Part shown: in pieces, positions 15,897 through 24,650 of the stretch
Numbering within the stretch: the first letter of the stretch is position 1
Layout: every line of letters starts with the position of its first letter
Source: Microbacterium mangrovi
GTDB lineage: Bacteria > Actinomycetota > Actinomycetes > Actinomycetales > Microbacteriaceae
Assembly: GCF_000802305.1 (NCBI RefSeq)
Contig: NZ_JTDK01000001.1
Location: 62,001 to 126,000, forward strand
DNA length: 64,000 bases
Reading direction: 5' to 3'
Notes under the pieces: model-generated
Databases searched by the model: none
Seen by the model: only the letters and a program-made list of their open reading frames with translations
Told to the model about the DNA's origin: nothing
Position numbers and translations under genes: made by a program

Positions 15897-18429
15897 ACTC
15901 CGCCAGCCCGGTGCGGCTCTCGATGCCGGTCTTGCGCATGATCCGGTGGACGTGGTTCTCCACCGTGCGCACGCTGAGCAGAAGCTCGTCGGCGATCTCC
16001 TGATTCGACATCCCCTCTGCCGCCCGCTGCGCCACCTCGATCTCACGCTTGCTGAGCTTGGGGATGACGCTGAGAAAGTCGAAGGGATCGGACGCCGTGA
16101 CATCGATCCCCAGCTCGTCAGCGGCCCGCTCGAGGTCCGCATCCAGATCGCGGGACCTGCTCCCGGTGCGAGCCTTCAGCGCCTTCCGGAGCGCGGTGAT
16201 CGCGCGCCCGGCCACGCCGAGCTCCTGCAGCCGCCGGGCGGCATCCCGCAGGCGCTCGGGGCTCTTCGCGGCTTCTGCGCGGACGACTTCGAGCTGCACC
16301 GCGAAGAATTCGGAATCCACTTGGCCGACGAACTCGGTCAGTCGGGCTGCGCGCTGCTCGGAGTACTCGAGTTCGAGCGCGGCGAACATGCTCAGCAGTC
16401 CACCCACCCGGGCGCCGCGCTCCCACTGGCCTAGTCCGCTCGCCCAGAGGGCGTCACTGCTCGCGAGGACGTTGCCCGCGACCACGGACCGCTGTGCGTC
16501 CGGCCACGAGCCCAGTGGCAGCGTGCCCGCGTCCGTGAAGGGCAGGTCGCGCCGCTGCGACTCGATCACGGCGGCACCGTCGGCGTCGCCGCGCCGGAAG
16601 GCCAGCAGCATCCCGACGTTCGCGATCCCCAGCTGCACGATCTGCGGAATGTGCGGCGGCCGGCCGAGGGCCAGCACGACGTCGATGTACGGCTGTGCGT
16701 CGTTCCGGCGGCCGGAGAGCATCAGCCCGAGCGCGCACAGGTACCCGTACGAGCGAAGTCGAGCCGCGTCGAGCGAGCCACGGGCCCGATGGAAGGCGAG
16801 GATCGAGGATTCCAGGCCGGCGTCGAGTTCGCCGTCGAACAGCGCGAGCATGCCGGCCAGGAATCCGGGGGAGTAGACGCTGCCGCCAAGGGGGGTCTCG
16901 GAGAGGAACTGCAGCGCCGTCCGGGCCTTCTCGAACTGTCCGAGGCTGAAGAACGTCGCCAGCCGCGATTCGCTGATCTTGTCGCGGACGGACGGCGGAA
17001 GCTCGGCGTCATCGTCGATGGCGAGGAGGCTCTCGGCATCGTCCGGAATGCCGCGGAAGGCCGACTCTATGTCGACGCGGGCGGCGTCCACCAGCCGGCC
17101 GTATCTCCCCAGTCCGCCACGCGCGGACGCCAGCTCGGTCAGAGCCGCGTCCAGGTCGCCGTCGATGCCAGCCGTCCACCAGGCGCGCTGGATCGCGAAC
17201 TGCGCGCGGCTCTCGTCGTCCCCGTCCGCGGCATCGGTCCCCGCGAAGACCAGCTCGATCTCGTCCGGGTCGGCGTGCTGGTCGTTGAGCACCTGCAGGA
17301 ACGGCACGGCCGTCGCCGGGCTGGGGTCCGCGAGCCAGCGTGCGCGCGTGGTCGTCCGGCGTCCGCGCGCGTGCTCGTCGAAGGAGCGCACGAACAGGGC
17401 ATCGGGCTGCTCCCACCCCTGCGTTCGTCCCGCCATCGAACGCTCGGTTCCGGTGCCGCCGTCGAGGATGCCGTCTTTCAGGATGTCCTGGAGCACCCGG
17501 TCGCGTCGCGCGCAGTGGGTCTGATTGCGCAGGAGCTCCATGACGAGCGGTGGCACGACGCTCACCAGCCGGCGCGAGCCGATCGAGTACAGGCGGATCA
17601 GCGCACGGTCCTCGAGGGATTCGACCGCGCGCCAGTCGAGGGTGGCGCGCGCCTCCGCGACATCCAGCTCGCCCACGAGCGCGAGCGTCTCGAGCACGTC
17701 GAGCTCGGCCTCCGAGATGCCCGCGATGTAGGCCTCGGCGATCCGGGTGAGCGAGTCCGACCACAGGCCGGCCTCGGCGCGCCACAGCCCGGCCGTCTGC
17801 CGGAGCGTGCCCTCGGCCCGCGCGGCGTCCACGATGTTCAGTGCGAGCCCGACGACGCCCCCCGACTTGGCGAGGATCCGGGATGCCGTCGCGTTGTCGA
17901 TCGGGCCTTCGAGGTGCGTGACGAGCACGCGCTCCAGCTCGTCGATCGTCATCGGTCGCAGATCGACGACGAAGGTGCGCGGAGACTGTTCGAAGTGGAT
18001 GCCGGTGGGCGACGATGCCAGCGCGCGCCGTCTCAGGGTGGCCCGCACGATGGGGAACCCCACTTGCTCCTGTGCGGCGGTGAGCACGCCCCAGCTGGCA
18101 TCGTCCAGACTGTCCCAATCATCCACGAGCACGACGAAGCGCTCCGGGCGTGCAAGGCCCTCGACCCCGGCCACGGCGGAGTGGAGCGCAGAGCGACCCC
18201 GGCTGGTCCCGGTTATGACCCCGGAGAGTTCCAGCGAGGACAGCGGCGAGTTCTGCAGGAAGGCGTTGCCCGACACCCAGAGGGTTCGCCAGCCCTCGTC
18301 CTCGAGCTGCGACCGAATCCCGCGCATGAAGGTGGTGCGCCCGCTGAAGCGCCGACCGATGACGTCCGCGGAGGCGCCGTCGCGCAACCATTCGATTGCG
18401 GCCTCGAGCGCGTGCAATCGGCTATTCAT
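15871..18429 (-). CDS. Large LuxR-family regulator with N-terminal ATPase-like domain
   Basis: 852 residues, the LAL-like architecture. The N-terminal P-loop region reads GRRFSGRTT (25-33), with Arg in place of the conserved Walker A Lys. A Walker B-like FVVLVDDWD follows near residue 105. The middle is a long alpha-helical, TPR-like array. The C-terminal LuxR helix-turn-helix (about 790-845) reads LSKREIEVAQRAAEGMSNQE, then IADELLLSVRTVENHVHRIM. ATG 18429 has a strong AAGGGGGA site; longer starts are rejected. It is divergent from the polysaccharide operon and probably controls it through the 22-bp-spaced repeats at 18592-18644 (inference). Confidence 0.85.
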   Translation of the reverse strand: MNSRLHALEAAIEWLRDGASADVIGRRFSGRTTFMRGIRSQLEDEGWRTLWVSGNAFLQNSPLSSLELSGVITGTSRGRSALHSAVAGVEGLARPERFVVLVDDWDSLDDASWGVLTAAQEQVGFPIVRATLRRRALASSPTGIHFEQSPRTFVVDLRPMTIDELERVLVTHLEGPIDNATASRILAKSGGVVGLALNIVDAARAEGTLRQTAGLWRAEAGLWSDSLTRIAEAYIAGISEAELDVLETLALVGELDVAEARATLDWRAVESLEDRALIRLYSIGSRRLVSVVPPLVMELLRNQTHCARRDRVLQDILKDGILDGGTGTERSMAGRTQGWEQPDALFVRSFDEHARGRRTTTRARWLADPSPATAVPFLQVLNDQHADPDEIELVFAGTDAADGDDESRAQFAIQRAWWTAGIDGDLDAALTELASARGGLGRYGRLVDAARVDIESAFRGIPDDAESLLAIDDDAELPPSVRDKISESRLATFFSLGQFEKARTALQFLSETPLGGSVYSPGFLAGMLALFDGELDAGLESSILAFHRARGSLDAARLRSYGYLCALGLMLSGRRNDAQPYIDVVLALGRPPHIPQIVQLGIANVGMLLAFRRGDADGAAVIESQRRDLPFTDAGTLPLGSWPDAQRSVVAGNVLASSDALWASGLGQWERGARVGGLLSMFAALELEYSEQRAARLTEFVGQVDSEFFAVQLEVVRAEAAKSPERLRDAARRLQELGVAGRAITALRKALKARTGSRSRDLDADLERAADELGIDVTASDPFDFLSVIPKLSKREIEVAQRAAEGMSNQEIADELLLSVRTVENHVHRIMRKTGIESRTGLAEFMKAASGT

Positions 18430-18790
18430 GTGTCCCCCTTTGCCTTTCCTCCCCCAGCGATCTTCGCATGCCGCTACGGCCGTCGAGAGCGTGAGCGGCA
18501 GGGGTGACTTTCGAGTGCGCCGAGTCCGCAGGGGGTGATGCTCGTATTCCGGGCGTGGCATTGAAGGACGGCCCGGAGTGGATGCCCCGCGACTACTCAA
18601 TTCAGGTGTCCGGACTACTCAATAGACGCATTCGCACTACTCAACTCCGACCGATGAGTACTCCTTCTGTGCAGTTCGGTCGCAGTGAGACGAATCGGAT
18701 CCGTAGCGTCGGGTGCAACGCCGTGTGACTCCGCACCGGAAGCGCGCGGAGCCCGGCCGGGATCGACGACCCGGTCCCCGGGAAGGAGCC
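18430..18790. other. 361-bp divergent regulatory region between the luxR-type gene and the polysaccharide operon
   Basis: No protein gene is supported here. The stretch 18590-18665 is AT-richer than the genes and carries three ACTACTCAA repeats plus a weak fourth copy (GTACTCC, around 18659). The ribosome site of the luxR-type gene (AAGGGGGA) is at its left end and that of wbaP (GGAAGGAG) at its right end. No clear -35/-10 pair for the wbaP promoter could be fixed by eye. Confidence 0.75.
18592..18644 (+). repeat. Three direct repeats ACTACTCAA, spaced exactly 22 bp (candidate operator)
   Basis: Identical 9-mers at 18592-18600, 18614-18622 and 18636-18644, start to start exactly 22 bp. Spacers share no sequence except a preceding CG-rich dinucleotide context. 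Two helical turns between copies puts all sites on one face of the DNA, as expected for cooperative binding of an oligomeric regulator. The same core recurs with the same spacing at 35579-35609. Confidence 0.75.
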
Positions 18791-20290
18791 ATGACTGCCA
18801 CCGAAACGACGAACAACCCCCTGGGATCGCCCTTCACCGCCGCAGTGCACGTGACCCGGACCGCCGGCCCGGTGGCGGCAGAGACCTGGAAGACCCGGCT
18901 CGCTCGCCGGATGTGGGTCACCGATCTGCTGGTCCTCGCCACCGTCGTGTTCGGCACCCAGCTGATCTGGTTCGGTGCCGGCCTGGACACCGTCGTCACG
19001 CGCACGCCCCTGGTGACGCCGATTCCGTACTGGGTGTTCTCGCTCGTTCTCATCGCGCTGTGGATGTGGACCCTCGCCCTCGCCGACACGCGCGTGCCCG
19101 GGGTGATCGGTTCAGGCAACGCAGAGTACAGCCGGGTCCTCGACGCCAGCCTCAGGCTGTTCGGCGCCCTCGCGATCGTCGCATTCCTCGTCAAGTTCGA
19201 CATCGGCCGCGGATACCTGCTGCTCTCCCTGCCCGCCGGCATCCTGCTGCTCGAGGCGTCCCGCTGGGCCTGGCGCGTCTGGCTGTCCGGCAAGCGCAAG
19301 CACGGCGCGTACTTCGAGCGCGCCATCCTCATCGGAACCGCGTCGTCCGTGCGCGACCTCGCCGATGAACTCGACCGAGTGCCCGGCGCAGGCTACGAGG
19401 TCGTCGGCGCCTGCCTGCCGACCGCGATCTCGCCCCGGGCCGGCGTCCCGTACCTGGGTCCGATCGACGACCTGGCGTCGGCCGTGGCCCGGACCTCGGC
19501 GGACACCGTGATCGTCGCCGGCACCGAGGGGCTGGGGCCCTCCAAGGTCAAAGAGATCTCGTGGGCGCTCGAGAACGGCCCGCAGCAGCTCGTGCTCGCG
19601 CCCGGCATCCTCGATGTCGCCGGTCCTCGCATCCACCCGCGCCCGGTGTCGGGTCTGCCCCTGATCCACGTCGAGGCTCCGAACCTCAGCAAGGGCCAGT
19701 GCGCGGCCAAGCGCGCCTTCGACATCGTCGGCTCCGCCGTCCTCATCGCACTGCTGTCGCCGCTGCTCCTGGTGATCGGCCTCGTCGTTCGCGTCAGCGG
19801 GCCGGCCTTCTTCCGGCAGACGCGGGTCGGCAAGAACGGCAGGCGGTTCCGCATGATCAAGTTCCGCTCCATGGTCGTCGACGCCGAAGCGCGGCTCGCC
19901 GAGGTGAAGGGCACGAACGACACCAATGAGGTGCTCTTCAAACGACGCGACGATCCGCGCGTCACGCCGCTCGGGCGCTGGATGCGCAGGCACAGCATCG
20001 ACGAACTGCCACAGCTGTTCAACGTGCTCGGCGGCTCGATGTCGCTCGTGGGTCCGCGCCCGTCGCTGCCTGACGAGCTGGCGAAGTACGACGACCACGT
20101 GCATCGGCGCTTCCTCGCCAAGCCCGGCATGACCGGGCTCTGGCAGGTCAGCGGGCGCTCGACGCTGTCTTGGGAGGAGAGCGTTCGCCTCGACCTCTCG
20201 TACGTCGAGAACTGGTCCCTTCCCGGCGACATGGTGATCCTCGGACGCACAGTCCGGGAAGTCGTCGCGCCGGGGGAGCGCGCCGCATGA
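18791..20290 (+). CDS. Polyprenyl-phosphate sugar phosphotransferase (WbaP/exopolysaccharide type)
   Basis: 499 residues. It transfers a sugar-1-phosphate to undecaprenyl phosphate and so starts repeat-unit assembly at the inner face of the membrane. Four hydrophobic segments lie in the first 160 residues, followed by a CoA-binding-like central domain (about 170-290). The catalytic bacterial-sugar-transferase domain begins near 306 (AAKRAFDIVGSAVLIALLSP) and continues with FRSMVVDAE, RRHSIDELPQLFNVLGGSMS, VGPRP and PGMTGLWQVSGRS. GGAAGGAG precedes the ATG. It is the first gene of the operon and is coupled to the next by ATGA. Confidence 0.93.
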   Translation: MTATETTNNPLGSPFTAAVHVTRTAGPVAAETWKTRLARRMWVTDLLVLATVVFGTQLIWFGAGLDTVVTRTPLVTPIPYWVFSLVLIALWMWTLALADTRVPGVIGSGNAEYSRVLDASLRLFGALAIVAFLVKFDIGRGYLLLSLPAGILLLEASRWAWRVWLSGKRKHGAYFERAILIGTASSVRDLADELDRVPGAGYEVVGACLPTAISPRAGVPYLGPIDDLASAVARTSADTVIVAGTEGLGPSKVKEISWALENGPQQLVLAPGILDVAGPRIHPRPVSGLPLIHVEAPNLSKGQCAAKRAFDIVGSAVLIALLSPLLLVIGLVVRVSGPAFFRQTRVGKNGRRFRMIKFRSMVVDAEARLAEVKGTNDTNEVLFKRRDDPRVTPLGRWMRRHSIDELPQLFNVLGGSMSLVGPRPSLPDELAKYDDHVHRRFLAKPGMTGLWQVSGRSTLSWEESVRLDLSYVENWSLPGDMVILGRTVREVVAPGERAA

Positions 20291-21234
20291 GGATCGTGGT
20301 CACCGGCGGCGCCGGATGCCTCGGATCACACCTCGTGCGCGTGCTCCTCTCCCGCGGCGACGAGGTGGTGGTGATCGATGACTTCTCGTCGGGTACGCGT
20401 CGCCCAGTGGGGGATGCCGAACTGCACGAACTCGACCTGATGCACGACGGCGAGGCACTCGTGAACGCCTTCCGGGGCGCGGATGCCGTCGTGCACTTCG
20501 CCGCCCGCAAGAGCGTGGAAGAATCCGTGACCCGGCCGACGCGGTACTACCGCGAGAACATCGGCACGCTCGCCAACGCGCTGACCGCCGCCCGGGCGAC
20601 CGACGGGGCCGTCTTCCTCTTCTCCTCGTCCGCCGCGGTGTACGGCGAGACCGCCGGCGGCGCGATCCGTGAGACCGATCCCGCGCGGCCCATCAACCCG
20701 TATGGCGCGACCAAACTCGCCGGTGAGGAGCTGACCGCGTCGGCGGCGAGTGCCTTCCGGCTGCGGGCTGCGAGCCTTCGCTATTTCAACGCGGCCGGCA
20801 CCGGATGGGCGGACCTCGCGGACACCGGCCGGACGAGCCTCCTCCCTTCGGCCATCGAGCGAGTACGGCGGGCCGAATCCCCCGTCATCTTCGGCGACGA
20901 CTATCCGACCCCCGACGGGACGGGCGTGCGGGACTACGTCCACGCCCTCGACCTCGCCGAGGCGCATGTGGCGGTGCTCGACCACCTGGGCGAGAGCGCG
21001 GTGGGGCACCGCGTGTTCAACGTCGGCACCGGGCGCGGTGCGTCCGTCGCCGAGGTGATCGGTCTCGTGGGGGATGCCGCCGGCGTACGCGTCACGCCGA
21101 CCGTCGCTCCGCGCCGGGGCGGGGACGCTGCCGAGGTGGTCGCGGACGTCTCTCGGATCACGCGCGAAGTCGGGTGGCGGTCGCGGTTCTCCCTGCCCGA
21201 CATCGTGCGCTCAGCGTGGGAGGCGACTTCATGA
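20287..21234 (+). CDS. NAD-dependent sugar epimerase, UDP-glucose 4-epimerase type
   Basis: 315 residues, extended SDR. GGAGCLGSHL at residues 7-16 is the NAD loop. VYGE follows the Ser-rich catalytic strand, and NPYGATK holds the catalytic Tyr and Lys. The C-terminal part has LRYFNAAG, then GVRDYVHALDLAEAHV and FNVGTGRGASVAEV, all GalE-like. It is somewhat shorter than typical GalE (about 330-340). It most likely supplies UDP-galactose or a UDP-HexNAc epimer to the glycosyltransferases in the same operon. It overlaps both neighbours by ATGA. Confidence 0.88.
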   Translation: MRIVVTGGAGCLGSHLVRVLLSRGDEVVVIDDFSSGTRRPVGDAELHELDLMHDGEALVNAFRGADAVVHFAARKSVEESVTRPTRYYRENIGTLANALTAARATDGAVFLFSSSAAVYGETAGGAIRETDPARPINPYGATKLAGEELTASAASAFRLRAASLRYFNAAGTGWADLADTGRTSLLPSAIERVRRAESPVIFGDDYPTPDGTGVRDYVHALDLAEAHVAVLDHLGESAVGHRVFNVGTGRGASVAEVIGLVGDAAGVRVTPTVAPRRGGDAAEVVADVSRITREVGWRSRFSLPDIVRSAWEATS

Positions 21235-22268
21235 GCGACCGACGCGCACCGCACGTGAGCATCGCCACCAACAACGGCGAGATCGGAGGCGGCGAGATCA
21301 TGATGTTCAGCATCGCCCAGGCGCTGCGCGAAGACGGTGTGGGCGTGACGATCGTCGCGCCCAGCCGGCCGCACGCGGTCGCCGCCGAGGCGGATGCCCG
21401 TGGCATCCCGTACGTCGCCCTGCCGGCGCGCAACCGCGCGGAGTGGATGCGTGCCCTGCGGCGCTGGGCCTCCCGGACACGTCCGGAGCTGCTCTGGTGC
21501 AACGGACTGGTGCCGTCGGTCGCGACCGCAGGGATGCCGAATCGGCTCGTTCACCTGCACCAGTGGCTGTCGCGTGCGCATCGGGTGCTCGCCGCACTCG
21601 CGCGACCGCGCGCGATCTCGCTGATCGTCCCTTCGGAGTCCATGCTCGCGCAAGTCCCGCAGGCGCGCGTCCTTTCCAATTGGACGGCGGACCCGGGATC
21701 GGTGGAACGTGCGCGAAAGGATGGCGGACCATTCATCGTCGGATTCATCGGACGCGTTTCCATCAACAAAGGAATCGGCGTTCTGAGTGAGGCCATGCGC
21801 GTGCTCGAAAGACATAATCCTGGATCATTTCGACTTGTCCTTGCCGGAGAGCCCCGATTCGTTTCGCGGAGGGTTCAAAGAGAATGTCAGACCGCGCTCA
21901 GGCGGATTGCGCCGATGACCGACCGGATCGGATGGGTCGATCGCGACGAATTCTTCTCGCAGATAGATCTCCTGGCTGTCCCCTCCATCTTTCCCGAGGC
22001 ATTCGGTCTGGTCGCCGCAGAAGCAATGGCTGCGCGGGTTCCCCTCGTCGTGAGCGATTGCGGGGCCCTGCCCGATGTCGTCGGAGCCGATCACCCCCTG
22101 GTCGCCCCGGCGGGCGATGCACAGATGCTCGCTGCGAAGATCCTCGGCTACGCCACGGGGATCATCCATCTCGATCTTGATGCACAGCAGGAGCGGTGGC
22201 GCATGCTCTTCTCGCGCGAAGCGGGAGCGCGCGAGGTGCAGTCATTGATCTCCGCCGTCTGCGCATAG
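21231..22268 (+). CDS. Glycosyltransferase, GT-B fold (GT4-like)
   Basis: 345 residues. The C-terminal half carries the GT4 pattern: FIGRVSINKGIGVLSEAM, PSIFPEAFGLVAAEAMAA and PLVVSDCGALPDVVG, in which the Glu-x7-Glu element (EAFGLVAAE) binds the donor nucleotide. The N-terminal half has a GGGEIMMFSIAQAL segment near residue 20. Bases 21721-21900 are only about 54% GC, with codons rare in the neighbours (AAA, ATA, AGA, AAT), suggesting recombined or foreign DNA. The sugar donor is unknown. It is coupled to galE by ATGA. Confidence 0.85.
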   Translation: MSDRRAPHVSIATNNGEIGGGEIMMFSIAQALREDGVGVTIVAPSRPHAVAAEADARGIPYVALPARNRAEWMRALRRWASRTRPELLWCNGLVPSVATAGMPNRLVHLHQWLSRAHRVLAALARPRAISLIVPSESMLAQVPQARVLSNWTADPGSVERARKDGGPFIVGFIGRVSINKGIGVLSEAMRVLERHNPGSFRLVLAGEPRFVSRRVQRECQTALRRIAPMTDRIGWVDRDEFFSQIDLLAVPSIFPEAFGLVAAEAMAARVPLVVSDCGALPDVVGADHPLVAPAGDAQMLAAKILGYATGIIHLDLDAQQERWRMLFSREAGAREVQSLISAVCA

Positions 22269-22284
22269 GGAAGGTTTTCGAACC

Positions 22285-23751
22285 ATGACCGTCCTCGACT
22301 TCGTCCGGATGACTCGCCGTGGCTGGCGTGTGCTGCTCATCGCCGTCGCCTCCGGTCTTCTGCTGGCGACCGGCTACGTCATCGTCACGCCGAAGACGTA
22401 CACGGCGACGTCGAACGGCTTCATCTCCGCCGACAGCGCCACGGTGATCGCCGGGTCGGACAAGGCGCTCCAGCTCGCCGGGTCGTACCTGCCGCTGATC
22501 ACGAGCGGTCAGGTGCGCGAGAAGATCGCGGCGATCGAGGGCGTCGCGCCCGACGATCTGTCCGGCGCGCTCAGCGCCGGACTCGTGCGGGGCAGCACGA
22601 TGATCCAGGTGACCGCTTCGTCGGACGACCCGGCATCCGCGGCGAGACTCGCGAACGGCGCGCTCACGGCCCTCGCCGACGTCATCTCGAACATCGAGAA
22701 GTCGGCCGGTGCCGGCTCCGCGGCGCTCAAGGTCGTGCCCCTCGACAATGCGACGGTTCCGACGTCGCCGAGCAGCCCGAACTGGAAGCTCATCGTCCCC
22801 GTCGGGGCGCTCGGCGGCCTTGTCGTCGGCTATCTCTTCCTGCTTCTGCGCGGTGCTCTCGACGTGCGAGTGCGGGCGGCCACCGACATGAACGAGCTGC
22901 TGGGCACCGGCGTCCTCGGCCGAGTACCGCGGCTCGACGCCCGGCGCACGGGCCATAAGGCCGACATCGAGGCTCTCGCCGAAGAGTCCTATCGTCAGAT
23001 CCGCACCGGCCTCCGGTTCGCGAGTGTCGACGCTCAGATGCGCACCATCGCCGTCACGAGCGCCAACCAGAGCGAAGGCAAGTCGACCACGGCGGTGCGC
23101 CTGGCTCAGGTGCTCGCCGAGTCCGGGGAGCGCGTCCTTCTGATCGACGCCGACCTGCGGCGCCCGACCATGGCCCGGAAGTTCGGCATCGACGGCACCG
23201 TCGGCCTCAGCGAGGTACTCAGCGGGCAGCTGCCGTTGCGAGACGCGGTCGTCGCGACCCAGCACGAGAACCTCCTCGTGCTGCCGTCCGGCGGCATCCC
23301 GCCGAACCCGTCGGAGATGCTCGGCTCGCAGGCGCTCGGCCAGCTGCTCGCGGAGGTGCGCCGCGAGTGCCTGGTCATCGTCGACACGCCACCCGTGCTC
23401 CCGGTGACCGACGCGCTGCTGGTCGGTGCCCTCGTCGACGGCGTCGTGTTCGTCGCTGCGGTCGGCCAGACGCGCAAGGCCGAGGTCGTCGCCGCACGGA
23501 CGTTCCTCGAACCCGCCAAAGCGCATCTCCTCGGCGTGGTCATGAACAAGGTCCCCCTCGGCGACTCCGACAGCGGCTACCAGTACTACCGGTACAGCTA
23601 CTACTCGCGGGAGGCCGAGAAGGGCCGCCGTGCGAAGCGCATCAGGCGCGACGCGGCCCCCGGGCCCCGACGCGGCGCGCAGCCGGAGGCCGCCGTGGGT
23701 TCCGGGCGCCGGGGCCGGCGCGGGCAGACGACGGCGGCGGCGGAGGCGTGA
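22285..23751 (+). CDS. Wzz-type chain-length regulator fused to a BY-kinase
   Basis: 488 residues. Membrane helices near 15-35 and 172-190 flank an extracytoplasmic Wzz loop. The cytosolic kinase has Walker A SANQSEGKST (near 258), Walker A' LLIDADLRRP and Walker B LVIVDTPPV. A Tyr cluster follows at YQYYRYSYYS, the usual autophosphorylation site, and a basic tail ends the protein. Single-chain proteins of this kind regulate polymer length in Actinobacteria. It is 16 nt downstream of the previous gene, the widest gap inside the operon. Confidence 0.93.
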   Translation: MTVLDFVRMTRRGWRVLLIAVASGLLLATGYVIVTPKTYTATSNGFISADSATVIAGSDKALQLAGSYLPLITSGQVREKIAAIEGVAPDDLSGALSAGLVRGSTMIQVTASSDDPASAARLANGALTALADVISNIEKSAGAGSAALKVVPLDNATVPTSPSSPNWKLIVPVGALGGLVVGYLFLLLRGALDVRVRAATDMNELLGTGVLGRVPRLDARRTGHKADIEALAEESYRQIRTGLRFASVDAQMRTIAVTSANQSEGKSTTAVRLAQVLAESGERVLLIDADLRRPTMARKFGIDGTVGLSEVLSGQLPLRDAVVATQHENLLVLPSGGIPPNPSEMLGSQALGQLLAEVRRECLVIVDTPPVLPVTDALLVGALVDGVVFVAAVGQTRKAEVVAARTFLEPAKAHLLGVVMNKVPLGDSDSGYQYYRYSYYSREAEKGRRAKRIRRDAAPGPRRGAQPEAAVGSGRRGRRGQTTAAAEA

Positions 23752-24650
23752 TGAACCGCCCGATCTCCGTCGTCATCCCGCACTACGGCGACACGGCCCC
23801 GGCGCTCGCCCTCATCGACATGCTGTGGGCGCAGACCGACGCGCCCGCGATCGAACTCGTCCTGGTCGACGACGCCTCGCCCGAGGCGTTCCCCGACACG
23901 CCCGGCGTGCGGGTGGTGCGCCGGACGCGCAACGGCGGCTTCGGTGCAGCCGTGAACACCGGCCTGCGGGCCGCGGAGCACGACCGGGTGCTCGTGCTCA
24001 ACAGCGACCTCGAGGTGGCGCCGGGTTTCGTCGGCGGGCTCGTCCGGGCTGCCGAGCCGTGGATGCCCGCCGTCTGCGGATGCGCGCTGGTCGGGCCCGA
24101 CGGCGACAGCCAGTGGGCCGGGCGCATCTTTCCCCGGACGAGCCAGTACGTCATCGAGTGGCTGACTCCGCTCGCACGGTTCCGACCGCGACTGCACCGC
24201 GCGGTCGGTCACGACACGAGCGCCGTTCCGGGGGTCGTGACGCCCGTCGACTGGGTGGTCGGCGCGGTGCTGCTGCTGCCGCGCAGCCTCGTGCTCGATG
24301 CGGGCGGCTTCGACGAGGGGTTCCACATGAACTGCGAGGAGGTCGACCTGCAGCGTCGGCTGCGCGCGCTCGGCGTCGTGTCGGTGTTCCTTGGCACCGT
24401 GACCGCGACGCACGTGGGCGGCGGGTCGTCGGACGACCTGACGCGTCGCACCTGGGTGATGCGCTCCCGCCACCGGTACGCCCGCAAGTGGGGAGAGGCC
24501 CCGCGGGTCCTGCGCGCCGCTCTCACGGCGGCCAGCGCCGTGAATCTGGTGTCGAACGCGGTGCGGCGCGCGGCCGGACGCGACGTCGCCCCCGTCGCGG
24601 TGTTCCGCCGGGAGCTCTCCCTTCTTCGCTGCGCGGGGGCCGCCCGATGA
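23751..24650 (+). CDS. Glycosyltransferase family 2
   Basis: 299 residues, GT-A fold. ISVVIPHYGD opens the domain and LVLVDDAS carries the first Asp pair. RNGGFGAAVNTGLR is typical of rhamnosyl- and related transferases, and LNSDLEV is the DXD-like metal site. GGFDEGFHMNCEEVDLQRRL is the acceptor-side motif with the likely catalytic base. It overlaps the Wzz/kinase stop by one base (TGATG). Closest in pattern to rhamnosyltransferase-type enzymes; the donor is not certain. Confidence 0.88.
   Translation: MNRPISVVIPHYGDTAPALALIDMLWAQTDAPAIELVLVDDASPEAFPDTPGVRVVRRTRNGGFGAAVNTGLRAAEHDRVLVLNSDLEVAPGFVGGLVRAAEPWMPAVCGCALVGPDGDSQWAGRIFPRTSQYVIEWLTPLARFRPRLHRAVGHDTSAVPGVVTPVDWVVGAVLLLPRSLVLDAGGFDEGFHMNCEEVDLQRRLRALGVVSVFLGTVTATHVGGGSSDDLTRRTWVMRSRHRYARKWGEAPRVLRAALTAASAVNLVSNAVRRAAGRDVAPVAVFRRELSLLRCAGAAR

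Noticed and set aside
18592..18644. The 22-bp-spaced repeats, considered as replication iterons or a CRISPR remnant
   Set aside because: No replication protein or cas gene is near; position in a divergent promoter region and recurrence before a second gene favour an operator.
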